Of a stretch of DNA of 64,000 bases, positions 35,631 to 44,667 are shown in pieces; the first letter of the stretch is position 1; each line of letters starts with the position of its first letter. This DNA comes from Agaribacter marinus (GTDB lineage: Bacteria; Pseudomonadota; Gammaproteobacteria; Enterobacterales; Alteromonadaceae), in contig NZ_BSOT01000011.1 in NCBI RefSeq assembly GCF_030160655.1, positions 124,001 to 188,000 of the forward strand. Direction: 5' to 3'. Under the pieces are notes generated by a model. It was given only the letters and a program-made list of their open reading frames with translations, ran no database searches and had not been told where the DNA came from. The position numbers were made by a program, and so were the translations under genes.

Positions 35631-37769
35631 TCAATTTTTTTGCAATGTTACTAGCATGATATTTCCCTGAGAGGGAGCCTGCCTTTTGAAAATGATTTTT
35701 TGGCCACTTGCTATACTTGCTGACTCATCAGTTGAACTAATGTCTAATATGAAAGATGAAGCTGGCAATGCCATAACTGCGTTTTTACTAAACGCATTTT
35801 CGTCAAGTGATAGTGGATATTGATATAAATATCTTTGCTCACCCTCGTATTTTAAAGCAAAAATAGTGTCGCCTATAACGGATAGTTGACCCGGCACTAA
35901 ATAATCCAAATTATCGATATTATTATTTAATTTGATTTCTTCACCGGTATTCAGGTTCTTTTGTACTACGCCGTGATGTTTGTAATCCACTAGCGTTAGA
36001 AATTGGCCGTCGTCGCTTTCTGTAGCAAATAACCCCGCTTTTTTCTGTATCAACGTGGGCAACAACGTGCTGACATCATAGTGATAAATATTTACGTCTC
36101 GCACATGCTCACTTACGTAGAGGTTTTTATCATCTTTGCTCCAAGATAAGGGATACTTCATTCTGGGGATAGATTTTTTACCCAATAGCTTACCATTTTG
36201 TATGGAAAACACGCCTAACGTCAGAGTGTTTTTTTCGTAAACCATTGCTAATTTTGACTCATCTGAAGAGATAATTGGGCGATGAATCATAGACGCTTCT
36301 ATTTGAGTAATTTGCGCAATTTGTTCTGTCGAGAAGTCATATTGCCACAATTCATAATATCCGGTGCGGTCTGATGCAAAGTACATAATATTGCCGTCTG
36401 ATGAAAATACCGCGGATATTTCGTTAGCTTCACTATTTAACTTAGGTAAGTCATTTACTACTTCATGGGTTGTGTGTGCCACGGATAAATTAATGGGGGC
36501 TTTGTAAGTGTTGTAGTAGATATTGTCATTGTATAACTGCGCTTGAGTAACTTTGTATCCTGCAGACATTGGCAACAATAAAATCGGCGGAGTACCTAGT
36601 AAGTCAGTTTGCCAAATACCTTTTGTCGCGCCGTAGGTTCCCGCGATGAGTAATGCACTGTCGTCGAGTTGAGAAACATGTTCAATTGCATTGAAGTGAC
36701 TGTTTATTTGCTCGATAGTATTTTGTTTAAGCTGCAAGGCACTAAGAACATTCGATTTTTTGCTATGGTCGACAAAATACAGTGTTTTACCGTTTTGAGA
36801 AAAGCTCGCGAGATATACCTCTTTGGGTAAATTTAGGTATTGGTCATGTAAAAATTCGACATTCCCGTTGCTCATATTTAATGATTTGAGTTCATTAAAT
36901 CGATTGTGTTGGAAATCATCAAACTCAATAAAAATAACTTCATCGGGACGATATTCTGTGACGGCTATACTAAAAATTCGCGCAGTGGATTCATACAGTA
37001 CTTGAATATCATGCGGTAGTGAGTGTTTTACGATTTGATATTCATTCCCCTTTTCGCGAATGTATAAAATTACCTTATCGTCGAGCCAAGTTGGAGAATA
37101 TTCTCGCCAGTCATTGTTCGTTATTCTGAGTGCTTGGTTTTTATCTAACGCGCGACGGTATAAGTCGACGGTGTTTTCTGTTGTATGCGCATAAATGATC
37201 TCATTCGTTTTGTTGTTGATGGCAAAATCAGATTCGACGCCGTTAGATTGGGTAACGGGCAATATATTCCCAATCGTAAAGTGATTAGTTTGGCTATTCG
37301 CCAACCAAATACGATTCACCAACAAAATGGCAGCAATTGTAGTGAAAAGTAGCACGCTGAAAGCGACAGGAATTTTATACTTGTTTAACTTAACAGTTGC
37401 CTGAGAAACGTCTTTATCATTGCTGCCATCTTTAACTGCTTGAACAAGTTTTACATCACCAATAAAGCGGTAGCCCTTTTTAGGAATAGTCTCGATGTAT
37501 TTGGGGTTTTTTGCATCGTCACCCAATGCATTTCGCAATGAATAAATGAGTTGAGATATCACTTCATCCCCAACAACAACAGATGGCCAAAGTGCGTCAA
37601 AAATTTCTTGGCGTGATATTACGGTCGACTTTTGTTCAACTAATAAAATCAACAAAGCCATTGTTTTGGGTTCAATGCGTTTTTGGTTTGAGTTTCGTAC
37701 GAGTAAATTGGTTTGGGGGTCTATTACGCAATCAGCAAACGCAAATTTTTGATTGTTTATTTTAAACAA
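35631..37769 (-). CDS. CadC-like winged-helix regulator with TolB-like beta-propeller
   Basis: A 712-residue membrane regulator. Residues 1-105 form an OmpR/CadC winged helix (LVEQKSTVISRQEIFDALWPS, and IYSLRNALGDDAKNPKYIETIPKKGYRFIG). One membrane helix follows near residue 137 (PVAFSVLLFTTIAAILLV). The rest, about 550 residues, lies in the periplasm and shows repeats of the TolB/WD40-like propeller (for example SSDGNIMYFASDRTGYYELWQYD). Such proteins sense a periplasmic signal and bind DNA directly. Start is TTG 37769; no later start keeps the DNA-binding domain whole. It is divergent from the tandem SnoaL-like lipoprotein gene, the likely target. Confidence 0.88.
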   Translation of the reverse strand: MFKINNQKFAFADCVIDPQTNLLVRNSNQKRIEPKTMALLILLVEQKSTVISRQEIFDALWPSVVVGDEVISQLIYSLRNALGDDAKNPKYIETIPKKGYRFIGDVKLVQAVKDGSNDKDVSQATVKLNKYKIPVAFSVLLFTTIAAILLVNRIWLANSQTNHFTIGNILPVTQSNGVESDFAINNKTNEIIYAHTTENTVDLYRRALDKNQALRITNNDWREYSPTWLDDKVILYIREKGNEYQIVKHSLPHDIQVLYESTARIFSIAVTEYRPDEVIFIEFDDFQHNRFNELKSLNMSNGNVEFLHDQYLNLPKEVYLASFSQNGKTLYFVDHSKKSNVLSALQLKQNTIEQINSHFNAIEHVSQLDDSALLIAGTYGATKGIWQTDLLGTPPILLLPMSAGYKVTQAQLYNDNIYYNTYKAPINLSVAHTTHEVVNDLPKLNSEANEISAVFSSDGNIMYFASDRTGYYELWQYDFSTEQIAQITQIEASMIHRPIISSDESKLAMVYEKNTLTLGVFSIQNGKLLGKKSIPRMKYPLSWSKDDKNLYVSEHVRDVNIYHYDVSTLLPTLIQKKAGLFATESDDGQFLTLVDYKHHGVVQKNLNTGEEIKLNNNIDNLDYLVPGQLSVIGDTIFALKYEGEQRYLYQYPLSLDENAFSKNAVMALPASSFILDISSTDESASIASGQKIIFKRQAPSQGNIMLVTLQKN

Positions 37770-37975
37770 GAAGGTTTATCTCTTTGATTTTATTATCAAT
37801 AAAAAAATTATCTTTTATTGATAAGTCTTATATGTGCTTCGTTTTTACTTTACCACATTATTCGCTTGAAAAAGCAAAAACAGAAAGAAACCAAGCTGAA
37901 AGAATGGCAGTTGTCCGTTTGCATGGAAAGGTTATTTTCTGTTTTATTTAAACCAATCTATATAAAGGAAGTTAA

Positions 37976-38866
37976 ATGCGCACGCATAAATTATTTATTC
38001 CACTATTCATTCTTGGCAGCATTGCAGCCTGCAACGATGATTCGTCAAGACCTGACGTTGTTACTATGCCAGCGCCAACCCCAGCGCCTGCACCAACACC
38101 AGAGCCAGAACCAGCCGGTCCATGTGAAGCGGTAGCTTGTGAAGACAACAATAAAGTTCTCGTGGTACAAATTTATGAAGATATTATTAATGGTGGTCAA
38201 ACAGGTTTAGTCGATAGTTTATTTGACGAGGATTTTACCCAGCATAGTGAAGATATCATGGCAGGGATAGAGGGCTTATCTAGCTACTATGACGGTTTGT
38301 TGATGGACAATCCTAATCATGAAGCGAGCGTTAAACACATCGTTGCCGACGGAGACTACGTTGCGGTGCATTGGCACTACTCAAATGCCCCTGAGGATGA
38401 GTTTACTGGAACCGCACATGTAGATTTATTTAAATTATTTGATGACCAAATTATTGAAATGAGGCCATATTCAATGACACCAAATGCAGTCACTGCGAGC
38501 GGAAATTCGGTGTTCAGCGATTTATATGACTATGGAAGCGCGCGTGCGAATAATGACGTTCAGATAGAGGAAGACAATAAAACCTTGGTGACAGATTTTT
38601 ACATTGAGGCATTTAACAATAATAACGTAGCCCTCATTGACAATACGATCGACGAAAATTACATTCAACATAACTATTTTGTGCCGAATGGGAGAGATGC
38701 ATTACGTAATTTTGTTGGCAACAGTCCGGCCGCAAACATTTCTGTCTTTCTAAGCCTAGCCGAAGATGATTTAGTGTGGACTTTCAGAGATGATGCGCCT
38801 GTTGTTGATTTATGGCGAGTGGACAACAACACCAACAAAATTGTCGAACATTGGGACGTATTTTAG
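37976..38866 (+). CDS. Lipoprotein with two SnoaL/NTF2-like domains
   Basis: A 296-residue exported protein with lipobox SIAAC, then a Pro-rich linker (PAPTPAPAPTPEPEP, residues about 35-50). Two similar domains follow (about 55-175 and 195-296), each starting NNKVLVVQIYEDIINGG or NKTLVTDFYIEAFNNNN and carrying a QHS or QHN motif typical of SnoaL-like folds. The second domain looks shorter or trimmed. It may bind or isomerise a small ligand in the periplasm. AAGGAA precedes ATG 37976. A strong terminator follows. It is divergent from the CadC-like regulator gene and separated by 206 bases. Confidence 0.8.
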   Translation: MRTHKLFIPLFILGSIAACNDDSSRPDVVTMPAPTPAPAPTPEPEPAGPCEAVACEDNNKVLVVQIYEDIINGGQTGLVDSLFDEDFTQHSEDIMAGIEGLSSYYDGLLMDNPNHEASVKHIVADGDYVAVHWHYSNAPEDEFTGTAHVDLFKLFDDQIIEMRPYSMTPNAVTASGNSVFSDLYDYGSARANNDVQIEEDNKTLVTDFYIEAFNNNNVALIDNTIDENYIQHNYFVPNGRDALRNFVGNSPAANISVFLSLAEDDLVWTFRDDAPVVDLWRVDNNTNKIVEHWDVF

Positions 38867-38901
38867 CTAAACGTACAAACGACTCGACAGTGCTAAGTGA
38901 A

Positions 38902-38941
38902 TGCTAACCGAATGATGAATGTCGCGGTTAGCATTTTTTTT
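38902..38941 (+). terminator. Rho-independent terminator after the SnoaL-like lipoprotein gene
   Basis: TGCTAACCG and CGGTTAGCA form a 9-base-pair stem with a 14-base loop, followed by TTTTTTTT. It ends the transcript about 36 bases after the stop. Confidence 0.9.
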
Positions 38942-39029
38942 GAATTAAGCTGGTGCATCAACAATTTAAGATGTAGTGTATTCGCCAAATTACTCTGCGT
39001 AACAAACCGGTAAATTTAGGACGGTAACT

Positions 39030-40283
39030 ATGGCCACGACAACTGCGACGATTGGCGAAAACGGGTATAACCTTACTGGCAATGAATCTCGTATTCAACT
39101 ACCAGGCTTAGGCTCTAAACCAAGCGCATCAGAATTGCACTTAACGGCGAAAGAACGTTCACTGCTAATTAACGTGCAAAATGAAGGCATTAAGCGTGGA
39201 ACTCTATTATTGGCGAGTCTGACATACGATTGGGAAGCGCTTGCATTCAGCGCGGTTAGCAGTGCAAGTTCTCTTGTTGCAGGCGAAGTGTTTGCCAATA
39301 ACGACTCAGCACCGAAAAGTAGAAAGGAGCGAGTGTCTACCACGCAAGATGAAATTGCAGCAGACGGCATTTCGGGCTTGCTCGGCGCCGCTTGGAAAAA
39401 AGTCGAGGGTAAAATAGCGAGTGATGAGCGTATTGGTCGTTTAGCTAAGGTACTCAATATGGGTATAAGTGCAGTACTAACCTGGTTGAAAAACATGGTA
39501 TTGTCGAAAGAATTGTTGGCAAATTTGATTCCATTTTATGGCGCCGCGAAAGGACTGATTGATGGTGCGAAGGGAGCGTTAGAAACGCGCAGTCACCATA
39601 CGGCATGGGATTCCTTGAAGCAAGCGTCTGGTCATATCGCGAGCGGATTTCCTATGGAAGCGCTAAATGCATTCGAGCGATACGCCAATGCAGAATACGT
39701 GCGCTCTGGTTTGAAAACTACTTATACCTTTGCAAAAACGCTCACAAGTGTATTACTGCAAATTTTTACCGCTGGCGCGTCGTCCGTTTTCGATTTTGCG
39801 ACCAAAGTATTTGAGGCAGTTAGTTCGTTCGCGTTCAATGCTTTTCAAGCATTGTGTTTTGGTAAGGCAACAGACTTTTGTCGCAAGAAAATGGAAAATG
39901 ACTCTATGCCGTCTGCCAGCGAGTTTCAGACGATTTGCTCTGACTCACCATTTGCTGGATGTGTTTTCCTTGGCGCTGCTAATTATATTGGTCATTTTAA
40001 TTTGACGTCAGTGTTATCAAATGCAAACAACGTCATTGCGGGACCCTCTATGATGGCTTCAGTGGCTAAAGTGGGAGAGATTCAAAAGCTAGCATCCAAG
40101 TATATAGCGGCCTCTCATTTTAAGATGAAATTTAGAAGTAGCGACGACAAAGAGCAATATGGCTGGGTTTTGAAAATGATGGAAGGCTATGCTAGTGATG
40201 CGCCGAAGAGTGAGTTCATTACAAAAAATGCCTCTTTTCGAACAAGGTTGTTTCACAAAGCTAGAACCCTATTTAAGGTTTAA
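39030..40283 (+). CDS. Unrecognised 417-residue helical protein
   Basis: I do not recognise this protein. It has no signal peptide. The start is ATG 39030, preceded by AGGAC. The first 60 residues are polar (TATIGENGYNLTGNESRIQLPG). Hydrophobic helices follow around residues 60-85, 150-180 and 230-275, mixed with Ala/Ser/Gly-rich stretches such as AFSAVSSASSLVAGEVF. The central part resembles amphipathic pore-forming or channel-like helices (LLANLIPFYGAAKGLIDGAKGAL), and four Cys lie in ALCFGKATDFCRKKMEND and ICSDSPFAGC. The C-terminus is basic. It is a single-gene unit between a strong terminator and yjdM. A membrane-active effector, a storage-type protein or an unknown structural protein are all open possibilities. 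Confidence 0.75.
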   Translation: MATTTATIGENGYNLTGNESRIQLPGLGSKPSASELHLTAKERSLLINVQNEGIKRGTLLLASLTYDWEALAFSAVSSASSLVAGEVFANNDSAPKSRKERVSTTQDEIAADGISGLLGAAWKKVEGKIASDERIGRLAKVLNMGISAVLTWLKNMVLSKELLANLIPFYGAAKGLIDGAKGALETRSHHTAWDSLKQASGHIASGFPMEALNAFERYANAEYVRSGLKTTYTFAKTLTSVLLQIFTAGASSVFDFATKVFEAVSSFAFNAFQALCFGKATDFCRKKMENDSMPSASEFQTICSDSPFAGCVFLGAANYIGHFNLTSVLSNANNVIAGPSMMASVAKVGEIQKLASKYIAASHFKMKFRSSDDKEQYGWVLKMMEGYASDAPKSEFITKNASFRTRLFHKARTLFKV

Positions 40284-40394
40284 CTGACGTCAATGCTGCC
40301 GTGATTCGTATCATTTATGCTTAATATGCACATTACAAAATGTTAAATAGTCGGTATTATTCAGCGCTGAATTAGAAACTTATGATGGTAAATT

Positions 40395-40730
40395 ATGTCT
40401 CTCCCTCCTTGTCCTAATTGTGGCTCTGAATACGTGTATCAAGATCAGAGTCAACTTATTTGTCCAGAATGCGCACACGAATGGAATCCTGAGGAAGTGC
40501 TCGCCGACGAAGACTTTACTGTTAAGGATGCAAATGGGACTGCCCTTTGTGATGGGGATAAGATCACCTTGGCAAAGGATGTTAAGGTAAAGGGAAGTTC
40601 CGAGATAATAAAGATAGGTACTAAAGCAATCGTTAGGCGTGTGCTCGATAAAAAAGACCATGAGCTTGACTGTAAAGTAGACGGTGCCGGCGAAATGATG
40701 ATAACCGCAAAATTTGTTAAAAAAGCGTGA
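40395..40730 (+). CDS. yjdM: Zinc-ribbon protein YjdM (PhnA family)
   Basis: A 111-residue protein with an N-terminal zinc ribbon (CPNCGSEYVYQDQ...CPEC) and the C-terminal PhnA domain (DEDFTVKDANGTALCDGDKITLAKDVKVKG). Despite the old name PhnA it is not the phosphonoacetate hydrolase; its function is not settled. Length and all motifs match the E. coli family member. It stands 112 bases after the unrecognised protein and 33 bases before the MFS carrier gene, perhaps cotranscribed with the latter. Confidence 0.95.
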   Translation: MSLPPCPNCGSEYVYQDQSQLICPECAHEWNPEEVLADEDFTVKDANGTALCDGDKITLAKDVKVKGSSEIIKIGTKAIVRRVLDKKDHELDCKVDGAGEMMITAKFVKKA

Positions 40731-40763
40731 TTTCAATTTTTAAAAAAGTAGACAAATAATTTG

Positions 40764-41948
40764 ATGAATCTTGGTTTTACAGTATGGGGGTTAGCGCTTG
40801 GCCAAGCTTTATTGATTACAGGCAATATTTTGCTCGTTTCTGTCACGGCGATTATCGGATTAATTATTGCGCCGTCGCCTGAATTGTCTACTCTACCAGT
40901 TGCCTTGCAATTTATTGGCTTGATGTTGATCACCCTGCCAGCGGCATTACTTGTCAAACGATGGGGAAGAAAAGGCGTTTTCCTTTTCGGCAATCTAATA
41001 GGTGTATTTGGTGCCCTAATTGCCTATCTGGCGCTAAAAAATGAACATTTCGTACTATTCTGTATTAGCACGCTGTTGCTAGGTTTTGCCATTGGTATTG
41101 CACAACAATATCGCTTTGCCGCCGTCGAAAATTGTTCTGCTGATAAAAGCTCTCAAGCGATTAGTTTGATTATGGCTGGTGGCATAGTCGCCGCTGTACT
41201 GGGGCCAAACCTCGCTATTTGGTCTGAATTTTTTATTACCGACGTACAATATTTAGGAGCGTTTGCTGCGCTGATTGGTCTATACGTGTTAACGACCATA
41301 CTTATTGCCTTGCTACCACTCAAAAAAGCAAGTTTTGATGAAGTCGGTAAGGGTGGTCGCAGTTATTCAAGCTTGCTAAAACAGCCGACACTTTTTTCTG
41401 CCATTGTCGCGGGCGTGACTGGCAACGGCGTGATGGTCTTAGTCATGACGGCAACGCCACTGGCGATGGGGAGTTGTGGTTTTGACTTTTCTAGTACAGC
41501 AACCGTAATTCAGTGGCACGTATTGGGTATGTTTGCGCCGTCATTTGTCACCGGAAGGTTGATTGCAAAATATGGCAATACGAGTGTGATGCAATTTGGC
41601 TATTTATTACTCTTGAGCTGCATTCTGTTAAATCAATTTGGTCAAAGTTATTGGCATTTCTTTTCTGCGCTAGTGCTATTGGGGGTTGGTTGGAATTTTA
41701 CCTTTATTGCCGCTACCAACATGCTGACGTCTACTTACCGTCCTGCCGAAAAAGCAAAAGTGCAAGGTATCAATGACTTTTTTGTTTTTAGCGGTGCTGC
41801 GCTCGCCAGTGTGTTCGCTGGACTACTGCTGAGTTTATTTAGTTGGCAAGTACTTAACTTAATCATGATCCCCTTCGTTTTATTTGCGGTTATTGCCGTT
41901 TATATCAGTTCAAAACAAAGTGCGCTAGAGAGTATAAGCGAGCGTTAA
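40764..41948 (+). CDS. MFS transporter
   Basis: A 394-residue polytopic membrane protein with about 12 hydrophobic segments and the family loop VKRWGRKGVFLFGNLIG between helices 2 and 3. The central loop is short. The C-terminal half contains a repeated related loop (VTGRLIAKYGNTSVMQFGYLLL). No substrate can be assigned. It resembles the YcaD/UMF1-like small drug or metabolite carriers only in general. Start ATG 40764 is preferred over the TTG immediately before it. Confidence 0.88.
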   Translation: MNLGFTVWGLALGQALLITGNILLVSVTAIIGLIIAPSPELSTLPVALQFIGLMLITLPAALLVKRWGRKGVFLFGNLIGVFGALIAYLALKNEHFVLFCISTLLLGFAIGIAQQYRFAAVENCSADKSSQAISLIMAGGIVAAVLGPNLAIWSEFFITDVQYLGAFAALIGLYVLTTILIALLPLKKASFDEVGKGGRSYSSLLKQPTLFSAIVAGVTGNGVMVLVMTATPLAMGSCGFDFSSTATVIQWHVLGMFAPSFVTGRLIAKYGNTSVMQFGYLLLLSCILLNQFGQSYWHFFSALVLLGVGWNFTFIAATNMLTSTYRPAEKAKVQGINDFFVFSGAALASVFAGLLLSLFSWQVLNLIMIPFVLFAVIAVYISSKQSALESISER

Positions 41949-42021
41949 GTTATATTCTGGAAACGTTTGGTAACGTTGTGACAATACTAAGTATTCATAA
42001 TTTACTTCTGCTAAGCTAAAT

Positions 42022-43917
42022 ATGCCCTCTACTGTTTTCTCTATAAAAATAATTTGCCTGTTCACCGTATTTTTCGTTTCTTCATGCGGTCTTTTAACAT
42101 CGTCAACACAACAACATTGGCCTAGTTTTGGCGGGCCAAACGGCAACAACCAATTAAAAACGAAAGAAGACGTACCGACACGATGGTCTGTGCGTAAAGA
42201 CGAAAACATTCAGTGGCGTTTGTCCCTGCCCGCAGGTGGGCAAAGTGGCATCAGTATTTGGGGCGACAAATTGTTTCTTACGATTAACATGCCTGCCGAC
42301 ACAGAGCCTCGCGCGTTGTTAGAAAAACAATATGAGCAAGCAAAGGCTGAATATCAACGCTCTCGTCAGCAAACGATAGCAAGACTGAATAATGAGCATG
42401 TTGAGCATTTTCAGCATTTGTTAGATGAAATTGAGACCGCAAAAGACGCGCGAGAACAATTTTCTTTAGAAAGATCTACACAGAAGCTTCGCCAACTTAA
42501 TCGTTGGGAAAAATTGAAACATCCTGTTTATCAAGCCGTTACTACGCGTGAAAAAAACGCGAGAACGTTTTTATTTTCTCAAGAGCCTAGACTGCAAGAA
42601 TATTACCGGCGTCAGGAATCTACATACAAAAAACTAAACACATCACTTCGCGGAAAGGATGTACTGCTATATTGCGTGAACCGCTATTCGGGCGAGTTGT
42701 TGTGGCAGCGTAAGGTCGCTGGCGTGACGCCCGCTATGTACAATTATACTTTTAGTGATGCAACGTCCCCAAGCCCCGTTACTGATGGTAACTATGTTTG
42801 GGTAGTCAATGCCAGTGGCGGGATTGCGGCTTTTAATATGGACGGTAATGAAAAGTGGCGTAAGACTTGGACTCCTTCTGCTAAGCGACCGTTTAATAAA
42901 CAGTACGATACGATTGCATACAAAGATTGGATATTTAATGTTGCCCCGCCGTTGGCGGGGGATCAGCGTAGAAACCATGAGTGGAATTATCTTCATGCAA
43001 TCAATAAGTATACAGGTGACACTGCATGGGTAAGTGAAGACGCCTTAACGCATTACAACACGCCAATGATTGGCAAAGTTGCGAGTGGAAAAAGTGTGTT
43101 AGCAATTGGAAGAGGTGGGCCGCACTCAGTCCCTGAGAGACCGAATGGTGTGAGCCTCATCGGTTTAGACGGTGAAGATGCAGGTAAGTCTATCTGGCAA
43201 TGGCAACCCCCAGAAGATGGCAAAAAACAGTGGGGGGGCACAGATATCCAAACTATCGATGAAAAACGGGTGGTATGGACGTCGGGAAGCGCCGGACAAG
43301 GTTTCGATATGTATCAAATCAATCCCAATACTGGTATGAGCGAGGCGGTTCATAGTCTCAATACAGCAGATGTGTGGTCGTTCAATCTAGATACCACGCG
43401 CTACGAATTAGCAAAAGATGTTGAACTAAAAAAAATGGATCGACAGCCCTATACACAGGTGGTTGTGAACGACAAACTTTACTATATGGTGCGTTACCAA
43501 CCATTTATCGCTTTTCATGATTTAAAAAGTGGTAAGAACATTCATTTAGAGATACCGACTGAGGTACACAGAACGGGTGACACTGCGGACAAAAACATTT
43601 GGAAAACGCAACAAACCACCGACATGTTAAACACGTCAGGACAGCGACATAATACAGAAAACAGAGCGCTGGGTGATGGCACGCAAAAAGCATTTTTGGG
43701 TACACCAATCGTCGTCAATCAATACATTTATTTCACGAACGCCCATGGATTAACATATGTTATCGATACGTCGGTACCATTTGGTCCAAATGCATTTGTA
43801 TCGCTTAATGACATTGGCGAAAAAAATCAGACGGCGTCTTTAAATGCCATGGCTTACGCGAGTGGCATGCTATACCACCGCAGTATAAAAGAGCTTATTG
43901 CAATTGCAACTAAATAA
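42022..43917 (+). CDS. PQQ-type beta-propeller lipoprotein with coiled-coil insert
   Basis: A 631-residue exported protein with a lipobox (FVSSC). The mature part begins WPSFGGPNGNNQ, PTRWSVRKDENIQWR, as in PQQ-binding-like propeller proteins. Propeller repeats follow (LLYCVNRYSGELLWQRKVAG, YLHAINKYTGDTAWVSED). Between the first and second strands a long helical insert, residues about 95-205 and rich in Glu/Gln/Arg/Lys (ALLEKQYEQAKAEYQRSRQQ, and more), interrupts the fold. Whether it binds PQQ, or is a scaffold protein like BamB, cannot be said. No dehydrogenase partner is adjacent. Confidence 0.85.
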   Translation: MPSTVFSIKIICLFTVFFVSSCGLLTSSTQQHWPSFGGPNGNNQLKTKEDVPTRWSVRKDENIQWRLSLPAGGQSGISIWGDKLFLTINMPADTEPRALLEKQYEQAKAEYQRSRQQTIARLNNEHVEHFQHLLDEIETAKDAREQFSLERSTQKLRQLNRWEKLKHPVYQAVTTREKNARTFLFSQEPRLQEYYRRQESTYKKLNTSLRGKDVLLYCVNRYSGELLWQRKVAGVTPAMYNYTFSDATSPSPVTDGNYVWVVNASGGIAAFNMDGNEKWRKTWTPSAKRPFNKQYDTIAYKDWIFNVAPPLAGDQRRNHEWNYLHAINKYTGDTAWVSEDALTHYNTPMIGKVASGKSVLAIGRGGPHSVPERPNGVSLIGLDGEDAGKSIWQWQPPEDGKKQWGGTDIQTIDEKRVVWTSGSAGQGFDMYQINPNTGMSEAVHSLNTADVWSFNLDTTRYELAKDVELKKMDRQPYTQVVVNDKLYYMVRYQPFIAFHDLKSGKNIHLEIPTEVHRTGDTADKNIWKTQQTTDMLNTSGQRHNTENRALGDGTQKAFLGTPIVVNQYIYFTNAHGLTYVIDTSVPFGPNAFVSLNDIGEKNQTASLNAMAYASGMLYHRSIKELIAIATK

Positions 43918-43974
43918 ATCGCGACCAAGGCATTACTACATTATTGTTAAATAATGGATTCGAGCAGTATTAAT

Positions 43975-44280
43975 TTACACCGTTTGTTTGAATTGGCTTA
44001 ATGTCGCCAAAAGTAACTCTAGTTTTTTTACTACGGTTGGAAGTTGCGCTTTAAGTGCATCTTCATCAAGTGCTTTTAGTGCCTGAATATCTTCAGCAAG
44101 CTCTTGTACATAACCAATAAAGCGTTTACTGCGTGTCGTAAAAGGTGAGTCATCACCAAAAATGGTGCTGAACTTACCTTTTCCATCTTGTTGCAAAGCA
44201 TTGAGCGAGTTGTCTGCATCTACCGCTTTTCGATAGGTTTGTTCTAAGTTTGTGTGTAGTGCTTCTAAGAGCTTGTTCAT
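43975..44280 (-). CDS. Small helical cytoplasmic protein, unknown function
   Basis: A 101-residue polar, helical protein from ATG 44280: MNKLLEALHTNLEQTYRKAVD, a turn with GKGKFSTIFGDDSPFT, then helices ending KKLELLLATLSQF. It has no signal peptide or membrane segment. The frame continues upstream to TTG 44352, which would add 24 residues (KDIDRFITL just before the ATG), and no good ribosome site is seen at either start. I do not recognise the family. It is divergent from the small 56-residue protein gene at 44366. Confidence 0.6.
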   Translation of the reverse strand: MNKLLEALHTNLEQTYRKAVDADNSLNALQQDGKGKFSTIFGDDSPFTTRSKRFIGYVQELAEDIQALKALDEDALKAQLPTVVKKLELLLATLSQFKQTV

Positions 44281-44365
44281 GAGTGTAATAAATCGGTCGA
44301 TATCTTTTAATGGTTGGCAATTTTGCCGACTTTTACTTATTGCTACAAGCAATTAAGGAAAAACT

Positions 44366-44536
44366 ATGGATATTCAAGGTAATCCAAACCTTGCTTATGC
44401 TATGGAAGTTAAATCCATTAATTTAGCGAACAGCCAACAAAAGCAGGAAGGTCAAGCCGTTCAGCAACTCCTAGAGTCTGCTGCGCCACCGCCGCCTACT
44501 GGCAGTTCCGGATTTAACATAAACACCTATGCCTAA
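44366..44536 (+). CDS. Small protein resembling YjfB-type motility-associated peptides
   Basis: A 56-residue protein that follows AAGGA at 6 bases. It starts MDIQGNPNLAYAMEVKSINLANSQ, continues QQKQEGQAVQQLLESAAPPPP and ends NINTYA. Length, the MDI start, the Gln-rich helix with LLESA and the Asn/Thr-rich tail recall the YjfB-like small proteins linked with flagella in some bacteria. This is a resemblance only. It lies between the small helical protein gene and the hairpin before epmB. Confidence 0.55.
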   Translation: MDIQGNPNLAYAMEVKSINLANSQQKQEGQAVQQLLESAAPPPPTGSSGFNINTYA

Positions 44537-44629
44537 TGCGGGTTTTTGACGTTTGCTTTTGCGAGAGGCAAGGGCAGGCGTTAAATTTGCGTCACGTTGT
44601 AAAGTTATTGTAGCGTGAAAACATGGTGT

Positions 44630-44667
44630 CTAGGATCGCAATATAGCTCGCTTTATTGTGATCCTAG
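44630..44667. repeat. Long hairpin overlapping the epmB stop
   Basis: CTAGGATCGCAATA and TATTGTGATCCTAG form a 14-base-pair stem (one G-U pair) with a 10-base loop. The right arm encodes the last epmB codons, and the loop starts with its stop codon. No T run follows on either strand. It may terminate or protect both the epmB mRNA and the converging transcript of the small 56-residue protein. Confidence 0.6.
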
